A DNA stretch of 64,000 nucleotides from Alphaproteobacteria bacterium PA4 (GTDB taxonomy: Bacteria > Pseudomonadota > Alphaproteobacteria > Sphingomonadales > Sphingomonadaceae), in assembly GCA_002256005.1 (NCBI GenBank), contig NKIQ01000012.1:1-64000 (forward strand), in the 5' to 3' direction. Under the pieces are notes generated by a model. That model had not been told where the DNA came from. It saw nothing but the letters and a program-made list of their open reading frames with translations, and did not search any database. Every line of letters starts with the position of its first letter. Position 1 is the first letter of the stretch. Shown here in pieces: positions 28,332 through 36,900 of the stretch. The position numbers were made by a program, and so were the translations under genes.

Positions 28332-30832
28332 CAGAAGCGCACGGCGCCGGTGAGGCCGAAGGTGCGGCGTTCGCCCAGCGTCGGCACATAGGAGGCCGAC
28401 AGCGCCCCCCCGGTGCCGATCAGGAACAGCGACGACGAGATATATTTCTTGTCGGCGATGTTCTTGATGAAGGCATTGAACGAGAAGCGACCGAAGGTGA
28501 CCCCCGCCGACGCGTTCAGCAGGAAGCGATCGGGCGCCCAGGCCAGATTGGCTTCATCGATATAGGATTTGGTCTGATAGCTGGCATCGCCGCGCACATA
28601 CCAGTCGTTGCTCGCGCCGAACTTGCCATCGAAGGTCACGCCGGCGCGGGCGTCGAGCTCGGGAATGCGCTCGATCTGGTTGCCGGCAATCGGCAGCACG
28701 CGGGTCGGCGTGCCGGCGATCGTCGTGCAGACCTTGCCGTCGCAATTGCCGCTGGCGCCGAACCGCTGCGACACGCTGCCTTCGGCATAGCGCGAGCGAT
28801 TGTAGCTGATGCCGAAGTCGAGGCGCACCGGCTGGGCAACCCGCCACACCGCTTCCAGTTCGACACCATTGACCTTCACGCCGCCGATGTTGCCGATCAG
28901 CGACGGCACGATGGCGGTGAAGTTTGGCGCCGTGCCATCGGCCTGCAGGCGAACGGCATTGGTCTGCAGATTCTTCCAATCGGTATGATAGGCGGCAAGA
29001 TTGACGGTCAGCGCCTTGTCGAAGAAGCTGTTCTTCGTGCCGATTTCATAGGTCCAGTTGGATTCATTCTGATATTCGCGCTGCGAGACCAACGGCACAT
29101 TGCCGTTGAGGCCGCCCGACTTCACGCCCTTGGCGATGCTGCCATAGACCATGCTGTCGTCGCTCAGCTTGTAGGTGATGGTGCCGCGCGGCGTGAAATA
29201 GCTGGTGGTGCGGCTGAACCGCGTCGGATCGGCCGCCTGGATGAGGTTGTTCGGCGCAGCCTGGCGCACCAGATAATCGGCGATGCGCTGATCCTCGATC
29301 GTGTAGCGCCCTTCCAGCGTGATCTCCAGCGCGTCGCTGGCCTTGTAGCCCAGGAAGGCGAAGCCGCTCCAGATATCCTCGTCGCGCTGCAGATAGGTGT
29401 TGCGCTGGAAGAAGGCGGTGGGGAAGGGCAGGCCGGCGCCGATCGGGAAGAAGGCGGCCGGATCGGGCTGGATCAGCGTGTTCGGCGGTGCGACTTCGCT
29501 GCCGTTCGAATCGATGTCCTTGGTGCGCGAATAATTGACGCCGAACATGGCCCGGAACGGCCCCTTGTCGTCGTAATTGACGCGAACTTCATGGCTCCAG
29601 CCCTTGAAGCTGGAATCATTGCCCGATGAATCGAACAAAGTGCCGAAATTGGTGCCGAACAGCACCAGCGGCACCAGCGGGTCGCGCGTGGGCGACCCAC
29701 GCGCATTGACCTTCGCCTGCGTATAGCCGAGCTGGTACATGACGCTGAACGGGCCTTCCGGCGCCCATTCGACCTTGCCGGACACGACCTGCGTCGGCCC
29801 CTTCAGGCCATAGGCGCGCGGGTCGCTGACCAGGCCGGGCAGGCGGGTTTCGCCCGGCACGAGCACTGGCAGCACCGGCACTTCGCCGGCAAACAGGCGG
29901 TTTTCGGTGACGCCAAAGGCATTGGCGACCGGCGAGGCATTCAGCGTGTTGCGGCTGCTGGCGGTGCCCGAAGTGGCGAGCGTATAGCCCGGCACCGAAT
30001 CAATACTGCGTTCGGTGCGGATGTATTCGGCATCGATGGTCAGGCTGTCGGTCGGCTTGGCGATGACGCGAACCTGATAGGCTTCCTTGTTCCAGCCGCC
30101 GAGGTTGCCACGGGTCGCGGCATTGGTAGCGTTGGCCAGCGGATGGGCATTGGCCCAGGTGCCATCGAACTGCGAATGCGCAATGGCGCCGAGGATGGCG
30201 AGTTTGCCCTTGATGATCGGCAGGCTGATGTAGCCACGGGCGTCATAGCGGTCATAGTTGCCAATGGTGCCGCTCAGCTGGCCTTCGATCTCGTCGAGGT
30301 TGGGGGCGCGGCTGGTCATGTTGATGGCGCCGGCAAAGGCGTTGCGACCATAGAGCGCCGACTGCGGACCCTTGATGATTTCGACACGCTGCACTTCCAG
30401 CAGCGCCTGGTCGATCAGGTAACCGCGCTGCAGATAGATGCCGTCGAGATAGACGGGCACGTTCTGCACTGGCGAGGTGGTGCGCAGATTGGTCTGGCCG
30501 CGAATGGCCGGCTGCACGACGATCGGCGTGATCGCTTCGAAGCTGAAGCCGACGGTGCGCTCGGCAATGTCGGACAGGTCGTCGATGCCCTGGCGGCGCA
30601 TGTCCTCGCCGGTGATGACGCTGACGGCGATCGGCACATCCTGCAGGCGTTCATCGACGCGGCGGGCGGTGACGACGATGGCATTGCCTTCATCGACGCC
30701 ATCGGCGGCTGCAACCTGCTGGGCCGCGGCGCCGCTGGCGAGCAGCGATCCCGACAGCATGGCCATGGCCAGTGCCGCAACGCTGACCCCCCGGACCCCG
30801 ACATGTTTGTTGCGTTTGACCTGATCGCGCAT
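28331..30832 (-). CDS. TonB-dependent outer-membrane receptor
   Basis: An 833-residue protein with a Sec signal (cleavage near AAAQQ, residue 38). A TonB-plug region starts IVVTARRVDERLQDVPIAVS and includes the plug motif IIKGPQSALYGRNAFAGAIN. A 22-strand barrel ends in the aromatic GLTGAVRF. It belongs to the large sphingomonad class that imports aromatic or plant-derived compounds, not classical siderophores. It starts the receptor-hydrolase-hydrolase operon and lies downstream of the IclR regulator on the same strand with a 148-base gap containing palindromes. Confidence 0.95.
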   Translation of the reverse strand: MRDQVKRNKHVGVRGVSVAALAMAMLSGSLLASGAAAQQVAAADGVDEGNAIVVTARRVDERLQDVPIAVSVITGEDMRRQGIDDLSDIAERTVGFSFEAITPIVVQPAIRGQTNLRTTSPVQNVPVYLDGIYLQRGYLIDQALLEVQRVEIIKGPQSALYGRNAFAGAINMTSRAPNLDEIEGQLSGTIGNYDRYDARGYISLPIIKGKLAILGAIAHSQFDGTWANAHPLANATNAATRGNLGGWNKEAYQVRVIAKPTDSLTIDAEYIRTERSIDSVPGYTLATSGTASSRNTLNASPVANAFGVTENRLFAGEVPVLPVLVPGETRLPGLVSDPRAYGLKGPTQVVSGKVEWAPEGPFSVMYQLGYTQAKVNARGSPTRDPLVPLVLFGTNFGTLFDSSGNDSSFKGWSHEVRVNYDDKGPFRAMFGVNYSRTKDIDSNGSEVAPPNTLIQPDPAAFFPIGAGLPFPTAFFQRNTYLQRDEDIWSGFAFLGYKASDALEITLEGRYTIEDQRIADYLVRQAAPNNLIQAADPTRFSRTTSYFTPRGTITYKLSDDSMVYGSIAKGVKSGGLNGNVPLVSQREYQNESNWTYEIGTKNSFFDKALTVNLAAYHTDWKNLQTNAVRLQADGTAPNFTAIVPSLIGNIGGVKVNGVELEAVWRVAQPVRLDFGISYNRSRYAEGSVSQRFGASGNCDGKVCTTIAGTPTRVLPIAGNQIERIPELDARAGVTFDGKFGASNDWYVRGDASYQTKSYIDEANLAWAPDRFLLNASAGVTFGRFSFNAFIKNIADKKYISSSLFLIGTGGALSASYVPTLGERRTFGLTGAVRF

Positions 30833-30892
30833 GGAATTTCACCCCTCCTGTCTGTGCCATTGGCCGGGATGGGGTTTGCCCCCACCTCCGGT

Positions 30893-30910
30893 GTGTCACG
30901 GTTCTGACAC
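30893..30910. promoter_or_regulatory. GTGTCA-N6-TGACAC palindrome in the receptor promoter region
   Basis: An 18-base inverted repeat 61 bases upstream of the receptor ATG. Its spacing and location suit an operator. No direct evidence ties it to the neighbouring IclR protein. Confidence 0.3.
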
Positions 30911-30949
30911 GATGCACGGACTGGCATCGGGTCATGGGGGCTTCACGCT

Positions 30950-30973
30950 GGCTATCCGTTGTGCGGATAAGCC
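30950..30973. promoter_or_regulatory. inverted repeat between iclR-type gene and receptor gene
   Basis: GGCTATCCG-TTGTG-CGGATAAGCC: arms of 9-10 bases with one bulge. It begins 8 bases after the regulator stop codon. It could be an operator of the receptor operon (IclR proteins often bind ATCCG/CGGAT-type repeats) or a 3' hairpin of the regulator mRNA. Confidence 0.35.
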
Positions 30974-30980
30974 GGCGGGG

Positions 30981-31838
30981 TCAGGCGTCGTTCAGTGCCT
31001 CCGAAATGGCGGCGGCGACAGCCTTCAATTCATCGACGAAGCGGCCCTCGGCTTCGGCCATGCTGACCGCAGAAGCAAAGAAAATCAGCGCCAAAGCGCC
31101 GCAGACCCGGCCATTCTGGAAGATCGGCACAGCGATGGAGGAGGTCTTGCCGGGCGTTGCGGTATAGGCATTGCGCGCCTGTGTGGCAAAACCGCGCGCC
31201 CTGATGTCCATCAGCATCTTTTCGCTGCTGGTCAGCAACACGGCCATGCGCTCGGCTGGGCCGTCCAGCTGCTTCAACCCATTCAGCACGCCGCGCCGCT
31301 CATCCTCGTCGCAAAAGGCCAGATAGGCCTTGCCGGTCGAACATTCGATGATCGGCAGGGTGAAACCCGGCACGTAATTGTGCAGGGTGAGGCTGGTCAG
31401 CTTGTGCGTCGAATCGCGCACCATCATCATCGGGCCGACCCGGGTGGTGACGCTGACCGGCCAGGCCAGTTTCCTGGTCAGCGCGACGATGTGCGGGCGG
31501 GCGACGGCGACCAGATCGCCTTCCTCCTGATAGCCAAAGCTCAAGGTGCGGACGAGTGCCGTCGGGCGGTAGCGTTTGCGCGCCGGTTCGCGCTCGATCA
31601 TGCCTTCGTCGATCAGCGTCTGCACGATCCGACAGGCGGTGGGATAGGGGATGTGCGCCGATCGGCAGATTTCCATCATGGTGATCGATCCGCCGCGATT
31701 GACCGCCTGCAACACGGCGAGCCCGCGGCTGATCGCCCGCACATTGCCATCGCGATCGGGGCCATCGGCAACCGAAACGGCTGGCCTTCGGTTTGTCACC
31801 GCCTTTGGCGCGTTGTCGATGATTGCGGCGGTTGCCAT
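30981..31838 (-). CDS. IclR family transcriptional regulator
   Basis: A 285-residue regulator. The N-terminal winged helix-turn-helix has SITMMEICRSAHIPYPTACR (about residues 52-71); the C-terminal effector-binding domain has the usual IclR signature segments. IclR proteins often control aromatic-compound catabolism. ATG at 31838 has GGGAG about ten bases upstream. It is divergent from the DUF1838 gene and upstream of the receptor operon, so it may control both. An unstructured leader of about 25 residues precedes the DNA-binding domain. Confidence 0.92.
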   Translation of the reverse strand: MATAAIIDNAPKAVTNRRPAVSVADGPDRDGNVRAISRGLAVLQAVNRGGSITMMEICRSAHIPYPTACRIVQTLIDEGMIEREPARKRYRPTALVRTLSFGYQEEGDLVAVARPHIVALTRKLAWPVSVTTRVGPMMMVRDSTHKLTSLTLHNYVPGFTLPIIECSTGKAYLAFCDEDERRGVLNGLKQLDGPAERMAVLLTSSEKMLMDIRARGFATQARNAYTATPGKTSSIAVPIFQNGRVCGALALIFFASAVSMAEAEGRFVDELKAVAAAISEALNDA

Positions 31839-31918
31839 CGCATGCTCCCAGTGCTGATATCCGGCAGACGGACAGACTAGCGATTCACAGCTTGCTGACA
31901 AATGGCGCGTCGGTCAAC

Positions 31919-31930
31919 TTGTCCGGACAA
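31919..31930. promoter_or_regulatory. TTGTCCGGACAA palindrome in a divergent promoter region
   Basis: A perfect 12-base palindrome between the divergent IclR-type gene (start 31838) and the DUF1838 gene (start 31970). It is placed as expected for the operator of a divergently transcribed IclR regulator. Confidence 0.45.
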
Positions 31931-31969
31931 ATTGTCTGGCCTGCGCCAGGCCGCAAGAGGGAGAGTCGC

Positions 31970-33001
31970 ATGGAACGCCGCGAATTTCTGGCCACAGGCG
32001 GCTTGCTCGCCGCCGGCATGGCACTGACCGGGGCAGAGGCCGCGCGGGCTGCTGCCGACACCAGCAGCCTGAAGGGCCGCGCTGTCGATCTGATGACGCC
32101 GGTCGGCAATCGCGAGGCCTGGGCCCGGCTGCTCGGCAACACCGACATGAAATCGACCAAATATGGCTGGGCGCAGGGTCTGATCCAGGGCGTGCGCCCG
32201 GGCGAGGCCATTCGTGACATCTGCGGCTTCACCATGTTGTCGTGCGCGCGCCTGTTGCCGCACGAAAGCGGCAGCGGCTATCGCAAGATCCTGCGCGAAA
32301 TCGGCCTCTACACCGATCTGAAGAGCGGCGAGATCATCGAGGAGATGGTCAATCCCTATCTCAACGAGACGGTGAAGGTGGTGCCGATCACCAATGATCC
32401 GTTCAACCACACCATCACCGAATTCGCGCCGGAGCCTCCCAGCTATGGCGGCATCAACAAGTTCAAGCCGGCGCCCAAGCCCTTGCAACTCGACTGGACC
32501 CGGCGCGGCGAGACGCTGAACCTGTTCAGCCACATCAACCTGTTCTACCCGTCGTCGCTGCCACCGGCGAAATGGCCGCGCGAAAACGCCAATCCGTTCA
32601 ACCAGGTGACCGAAACCTTCCTGTACCAGATCCCCTGGGCGGACATGCAGAACCCCAAAAAGACCAGTGTCGAATATAATGGCACCTGGACGCGGACGAC
32701 GCCGTGGCTGCCCTGGCTGTTGATGGGGCCGACGCCCGGCCATGCCCAGTACGCGACCTTCATGGGCGCCGTCGACGATATCAACCGCATCGATCGCAAG
32801 ACGCTGGATTATGTCGAGAAGCATTTCCCGAAGTATCTGAAGGCGCCGGACAAATGGGAAGATCCCAGCCTGTCGAGCCTTGAACTCTATGCCCGCACCC
32901 AGACCCCGGCGCCGGTGCCGGCCGGCCAGCCCGTGCCGCGTGCGCCCGATCCGGAACTGCCGGCCTGGTTCAAGGCGATGCAGGCCAAGCCCGGCGCCTG
33001 A
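31970..33001 (+). CDS. Tat-exported DUF1838 family protein
   Basis: A 343-residue protein with a twin-arginine leader (MERREFLATGGLLAAGMAL, cleavage near ARAAA). The mature part matches DUF1838, a family of unknown function that often neighbours TonB receptors and catabolic genes in sphingomonads. Tat export suggests it folds or binds a cofactor before export. ATG at 31970 has AGAGGGAGAG upstream. It is divergent from the IclR gene. Confidence 0.85.
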   Translation: MERREFLATGGLLAAGMALTGAEAARAAADTSSLKGRAVDLMTPVGNREAWARLLGNTDMKSTKYGWAQGLIQGVRPGEAIRDICGFTMLSCARLLPHESGSGYRKILREIGLYTDLKSGEIIEEMVNPYLNETVKVVPITNDPFNHTITEFAPEPPSYGGINKFKPAPKPLQLDWTRRGETLNLFSHINLFYPSSLPPAKWPRENANPFNQVTETFLYQIPWADMQNPKKTSVEYNGTWTRTTPWLPWLLMGPTPGHAQYATFMGAVDDINRIDRKTLDYVEKHFPKYLKAPDKWEDPSLSSLELYARTQTPAPVPAGQPVPRAPDPELPAWFKAMQAKPGA

Positions 33002-33042
33002 TCGGCGGGCCGCCCCCATCATTGTGGGGGCGGCCGCGACCA

Positions 33043-34272
33043 TCAGGCAATGCTGGCGTGCCGCCGGCGCAGCGCCATGCCGGCCAGGCTGAAGCCGGTC
33101 AGCAACTGCAGCCAGATACCGGGTTCGGGCACTGCGGCCGATGTGTTGGCGGCGAAGGCGGCAAGACCGCCGCCAGTCTGGTCGAGCGCTGTGTTGTTGC
33201 CGGTGGCAGCCGCGTCGAGCAGCGCGAGATCCTGCAACAACAGATCGGGTACCTGTTCCGTAAACTGGCTGGTGTCCAACCAGTTTGGCTCCGCGGCTGT
33301 GGTGTCGACGATGGCGGCATCGTCACTGCCGCTGCCCGCACTGCCGCTAAAGGCGCCCAGCTCTGCCACACTGTTGTTGGTCACGATATTCCCGCTGCCG
33401 CCAACGACATTGATCGACGTGCGCCAGGTGGCATCGGCCATGGTGCGCAGTGTGTTGTTGGAAATCACACTGTCGAAACAGCCATAGCAGGCGATGCCCT
33501 GCGGATAGCTTGTGAACAGGTCATTGCCGGTGATCGTGATGCGGATGCCGCTGGCCGCCTTCGGGTCGAACGAGGTGATGCCCTGAGTGGCGCCGGAGAT
33601 GATGTTGTTGGTGATGCTGATGTCACTCTGCATCGGCTTGCCGGCCAGGCTCCACAATTGCACACAATCCGGGTGCGCGCCGACCAACGGCGCCGTCCCG
33701 CTGCATTTGTTGGCCGTGACATTGACGCGCTGGCTGTCGACGACGTTGATGCCGTCGCTCGACATTTTGGTGAAGGAGTTGCTGGAGAGTTTGGCATCGG
33801 ACACGCTGGTCACCGCCAGGCCGACCTTACCGCCCGAAAAGGCCACTGCCGTCACCGTCGGCCTGATCGTGCCGGCAAAGGTGATGCCCATGTCGATGCC
33901 ATTGTTGGCGACCGTCGCCTTCACGATCGAGACATTGGCACCATTATAGACCGCAATGGCGCGGCCGCTGCGCATGGCACTGGTTGTCGAACCGAATTTG
34001 CCGCCGGTCAGATAGAGGTTGCTGACGTTCCTGATGGTCAGCGTGTCGCTGACGGTTGCCGCGCTGGCATCGACGGTCAGGCGCGTCGCAAAGCTGCGAT
34101 TCTGCAGGGCAAAGCTGCCGAAGTTGCCCTGCAACTTTATCGTGTCGCCATCCTGAGCACTGGCAAACACGGAACCGATCGTGGCACTGGTTGCCGTGAG
34201 AACAGCGGCAGACGCTGGTAAGGAAAACGCAGCATTTGTCACCAGAGCGCAAACAAAAAGTTTATTTTTCAT
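33043..34272 (-). CDS. exported right-handed beta-helix protein with PEPxxWA-type sorting tail
   Basis: A 409-residue protein with a signal peptide (MKNKLFVCALVTNAAFSLPASA). Repeated Asn/Val-rich coils (ITITGNDLF, ISNNTLRT, IVTNNSVAE) form a right-handed parallel beta-helix of the pectate-lyase/carbohydrate-binding type. The C-terminus VPEPGIWLQLLTG..LAGMALRRR is a PEP-CTERM signal, which exosortase and associated machinery recognise. A role in cell-surface or matrix attachment is likely; a catalytic activity is not established. It lies between convergent DUF1838 and same-strand flavin monooxygenase genes. Confidence 0.85.
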   Translation of the reverse strand: MKNKLFVCALVTNAAFSLPASAAVLTATSATIGSVFASAQDGDTIKLQGNFGSFALQNRSFATRLTVDASAATVSDTLTIRNVSNLYLTGGKFGSTTSAMRSGRAIAVYNGANVSIVKATVANNGIDMGITFAGTIRPTVTAVAFSGGKVGLAVTSVSDAKLSSNSFTKMSSDGINVVDSQRVNVTANKCSGTAPLVGAHPDCVQLWSLAGKPMQSDISITNNIISGATQGITSFDPKAASGIRITITGNDLFTSYPQGIACYGCFDSVISNNTLRTMADATWRTSINVVGGSGNIVTNNSVAELGAFSGSAGSGSDDAAIVDTTAAEPNWLDTSQFTEQVPDLLLQDLALLDAAATGNNTALDQTGGGLAAFAANTSAAVPEPGIWLQLLTGFSLAGMALRRRHASIA

Positions 34273-34414
34273 GATGTTGACCCCGAATACGACCCCGGGA
34301 TTATGCTATTCCGATCGCCGGACCATGCCAAGCAATCGTCAGTCTGTATGTCCGAAGTTTGCGGTCGAAAGCGACGAAGCGATGGATTTGTAACGCGAGG
34401 TGGCCGCAATCCGT

Positions 34415-35560
34415 TCAGATCGGCGTTCTCGTCGCATCATAGTGGAACAGGCCCAGGCTTTCTTCGTTTCGAATCGGTCCGGCGCCGAGTTTGGCCGGGT
34501 CTTCGCCCTGGAATTGCAAACCCAGCAATCGCGATTGCGTCTGTACCATTGTCGTCCGGTCGCGGCGCAGATCTTCATAAACCCGTAACGCCGTCGCGGG
34601 TTGATACTGCGTGAGGCAGCGTGCCAGCACCGCGCCATCCTCCAGCGCCGTCGCCGCGCCCTGGCCCATGAACGGCAGCATGGCATGCGCGGCGTCGCCG
34701 AGCAGGGTGACGCGACCCTGCACCCAGCTGGCCAGCGGCTGGCGCGCGTGCAGTGCCCATTTGAACAGGCCGCTCGGCGGCGTCGCGGCGATGATCGCCG
34801 GCACCGTCGCGTCCCAATCGCCGAAATGCGTCAGCAATTCTTCGATCGTCGACGGGATCGACCAGCCTTCGCCTTCCCAGCCGTTCAGCTCGACAAAGGC
34901 GGCATAGTTGATCAGCCGGCCACCGCGCACCGGATAGCGCATGAACAGGCGCTGCGGGCCGATATGGATGCCGGGGGGCAAGGCCTGCACCGCCGTCGGC
35001 AGCGCGTCGACCGGCACGATACCGCGCCAGGCGACCTGGCCGGTGAACTGCGGCTGGTCCGCCCCGAACAGCGCCGCGCGCACCGCCGATTTGACGCCAT
35101 CGGCCCCGACGACGACATCGGCGCTGGCGCTGCTGCCGTCGCGAAAGCGCATGGTGCCATCGGTCGTCACCGTCGCCAGCGCCTTGCCCAGCTGCAGCAC
35201 GCCCGGCGGCAGCGCGCCGGCCAGCATGGCGTGCAGATCGGCGCGGTGGATGTGATAATAGCCGGCGCCGCCATGCGCCGCGGCAAAGTCCGCGCCGCGC
35301 CCCGACTGGCGCAGCACGTCGCCGGTCTGCCAATGCTGGGTCCATTGCACCTCCGGCACCACCGAAATCGCCCGCATGGCGTCGCCCAGCCCCAGCCAGT
35401 CGATGACGCGCACGGCATTGGGGCTGAGCGTGATGCCGGCACCCAGTTCCCCCAGCACCGGCGCCTGTTCATAGAGCGTGACGCGCTGCCCGGCCTGCAC
35501 CAGCGCCAGCGCCAGGGTGAGCCCGCCCATGCCGGCCCCGATCACCGCGATGTCGGTCAT
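34415..35560 (-). CDS. FAD-dependent aromatic monooxygenase (salicylate/3-hydroxybenzoate hydroxylase type)
   Basis: A 381-residue class A flavoprotein monooxygenase. The GxGxxG dinucleotide site is VIGAGMGGLTLA (residues 5-16), and the second FAD site is LLGDAAHAMLPFMGQGAATALEDG split over residues 290-315. It probably hydroxylates an aromatic acid with NAD(P)H and O2. The MFS gene lies 13 bases upstream in the same direction, so the two form an operon with transport feeding oxidation. Substrate unknown. Confidence 0.92.
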   Translation of the reverse strand: MTDIAVIGAGMGGLTLALALVQAGQRVTLYEQAPVLGELGAGITLSPNAVRVIDWLGLGDAMRAISVVPEVQWTQHWQTGDVLRQSGRGADFAAAHGGAGYYHIHRADLHAMLAGALPPGVLQLGKALATVTTDGTMRFRDGSSASADVVVGADGVKSAVRAALFGADQPQFTGQVAWRGIVPVDALPTAVQALPPGIHIGPQRLFMRYPVRGGRLINYAAFVELNGWEGEGWSIPSTIEELLTHFGDWDATVPAIIAATPPSGLFKWALHARQPLASWVQGRVTLLGDAAHAMLPFMGQGAATALEDGAVLARCLTQYQPATALRVYEDLRRDRTTMVQTQSRLLGLQFQGEDPAKLGAGPIRNEESLGLFHYDATRTPI

Positions 35561-35573
35561 GCCTGTCTCCCGC

Positions 35574-36785
35574 TCAGCGTTGATAGCGACCCAGCGTCAG
35601 CAGCAGCAGCGGCGCGATCAGGAAGGTGGCGCCGGCGGCGAGCAGCGCCGGGTCATAGCTGCCGTAAAGGCCGTGAATGTGCCCGAATACGGCGGGCGCA
35701 AAGCCGGTCGCCCCCAGCACGCCCGCCATCAGCATGCCATAGATGAAGCCATAATTCTTCATGCCGAAATAGCGCCCGGCCATATAGGCGATGAGATCGA
35801 ACTCCGCCCCGCCGGCGAGGCCAACGCAGACGGCGGCGACGCCGATCAGCGGTCCGCTCGGCAGCGTGGTGCCGGCGAGCAGGAAACAGGCCGCCGCGGG
35901 AATGGCGAGGAACAGCAGCGCCACCAGCGGTGCCCAGAAGCGATCGAGCAGGAAGCCGGCGACGATGCGCCCGGCCATCACCGACAGGCCGGCGAGGCTG
36001 GCATAGCGGGCGGCGGTGGCGGCATCGAGGCCGCGGTCGGTGAGCAACGGTACCAGATTGGGGATCAGCCCGGCGACGCCGAAGGTGACCGCCGAGAACA
36101 CCAGCAGCATCGTCCAGAAGCGCCGGTCGCGCAGCACGCTGGCACGGTCGGCGCCGGGCAGGGCGGCGCGGTTGCTGATGGGGGCATCGCGGAACCACAG
36201 CCCCACCACCGGCAGCGCGATGACGACCACAGCGGCGCCAAGCAGATGATAGCCCATCGGCCAGCCGCGGTTGGCGATGATCGCCGTCATGATCGGCGGC
36301 GCCAGCACGGCGGTGATGCCGGTGCCGAACAGGGCGAGGCCCAGCGCGGCGCCGCGCGACCGATCGAACCAGCCGGAAATGCCGCGCGTCCAGGTCATCT
36401 GCGCCGTCCCGGCGCCGAGCAGTGCGACCAGCGCCCAGCCGAGATACCAGCCCGAAATGCTGGCGGCGAACAGCGGCAGTGCCGCGAGGGCCGCGGCGAA
36501 GCCCAGCATCGACAGCAGCGCCACCGGTCGCGCGCCGAAGCGGTCGACCGCCGCGCCCCACAGCCAGCTGATGCCGACCATCACCAGCATCTGCACGGCA
36601 AAGCCCCATTGGATGGCCTCGCGGCTCCAGCCGGTGGCGGCGGCGATCGGCTTCAGGAAGATGCCGAGCGTGTAGAAGGGCAGTGCCGAGATCGAGAAGG
36701 CCGCGCCGATGGCACCGCCGGCGACGATGCGCCAGCCGCGGCGGAATTCCGAAGGCGCGATGCTGCCGGGCAGGGCCTGATCCAT
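35574..36785 (-). CDS. MFS transporter
   Basis: A 403-residue inner-membrane carrier with 12 hydrophobic helices; the loop 2-3 motif reads WLWGAAVDRFGARP, the usual MFS motif A region. It resembles oxalate:formate-antiporter-like or aromatic-acid MFS carriers. ATG at 36785 follows GAGAGGAT. It is the first gene of a two-gene unit with the flavin monooxygenase and is divergent from the flavoprotein operon. Confidence 0.92.
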   Translation of the reverse strand: MDQALPGSIAPSEFRRGWRIVAGGAIGAAFSISALPFYTLGIFLKPIAAATGWSREAIQWGFAVQMLVMVGISWLWGAAVDRFGARPVALLSMLGFAAALAALPLFAASISGWYLGWALVALLGAGTAQMTWTRGISGWFDRSRGAALGLALFGTGITAVLAPPIMTAIIANRGWPMGYHLLGAAVVVIALPVVGLWFRDAPISNRAALPGADRASVLRDRRFWTMLLVFSAVTFGVAGLIPNLVPLLTDRGLDAATAARYASLAGLSVMAGRIVAGFLLDRFWAPLVALLFLAIPAAACFLLAGTTLPSGPLIGVAAVCVGLAGGAEFDLIAYMAGRYFGMKNYGFIYGMLMAGVLGATGFAPAVFGHIHGLYGSYDPALLAAGATFLIAPLLLLTLGRYQR

Positions 36786-36900
36786 GCCGTATCCTCTCGC
36801 CGGTGCCGGCGTTCCGGGCAAGCCCATCCATTTTCATCCGCCCTGCGGTCAAATCCTGCCGCCATTTCCCCCGGCGGCGACGCGGCCCTAGGGTGACGCC

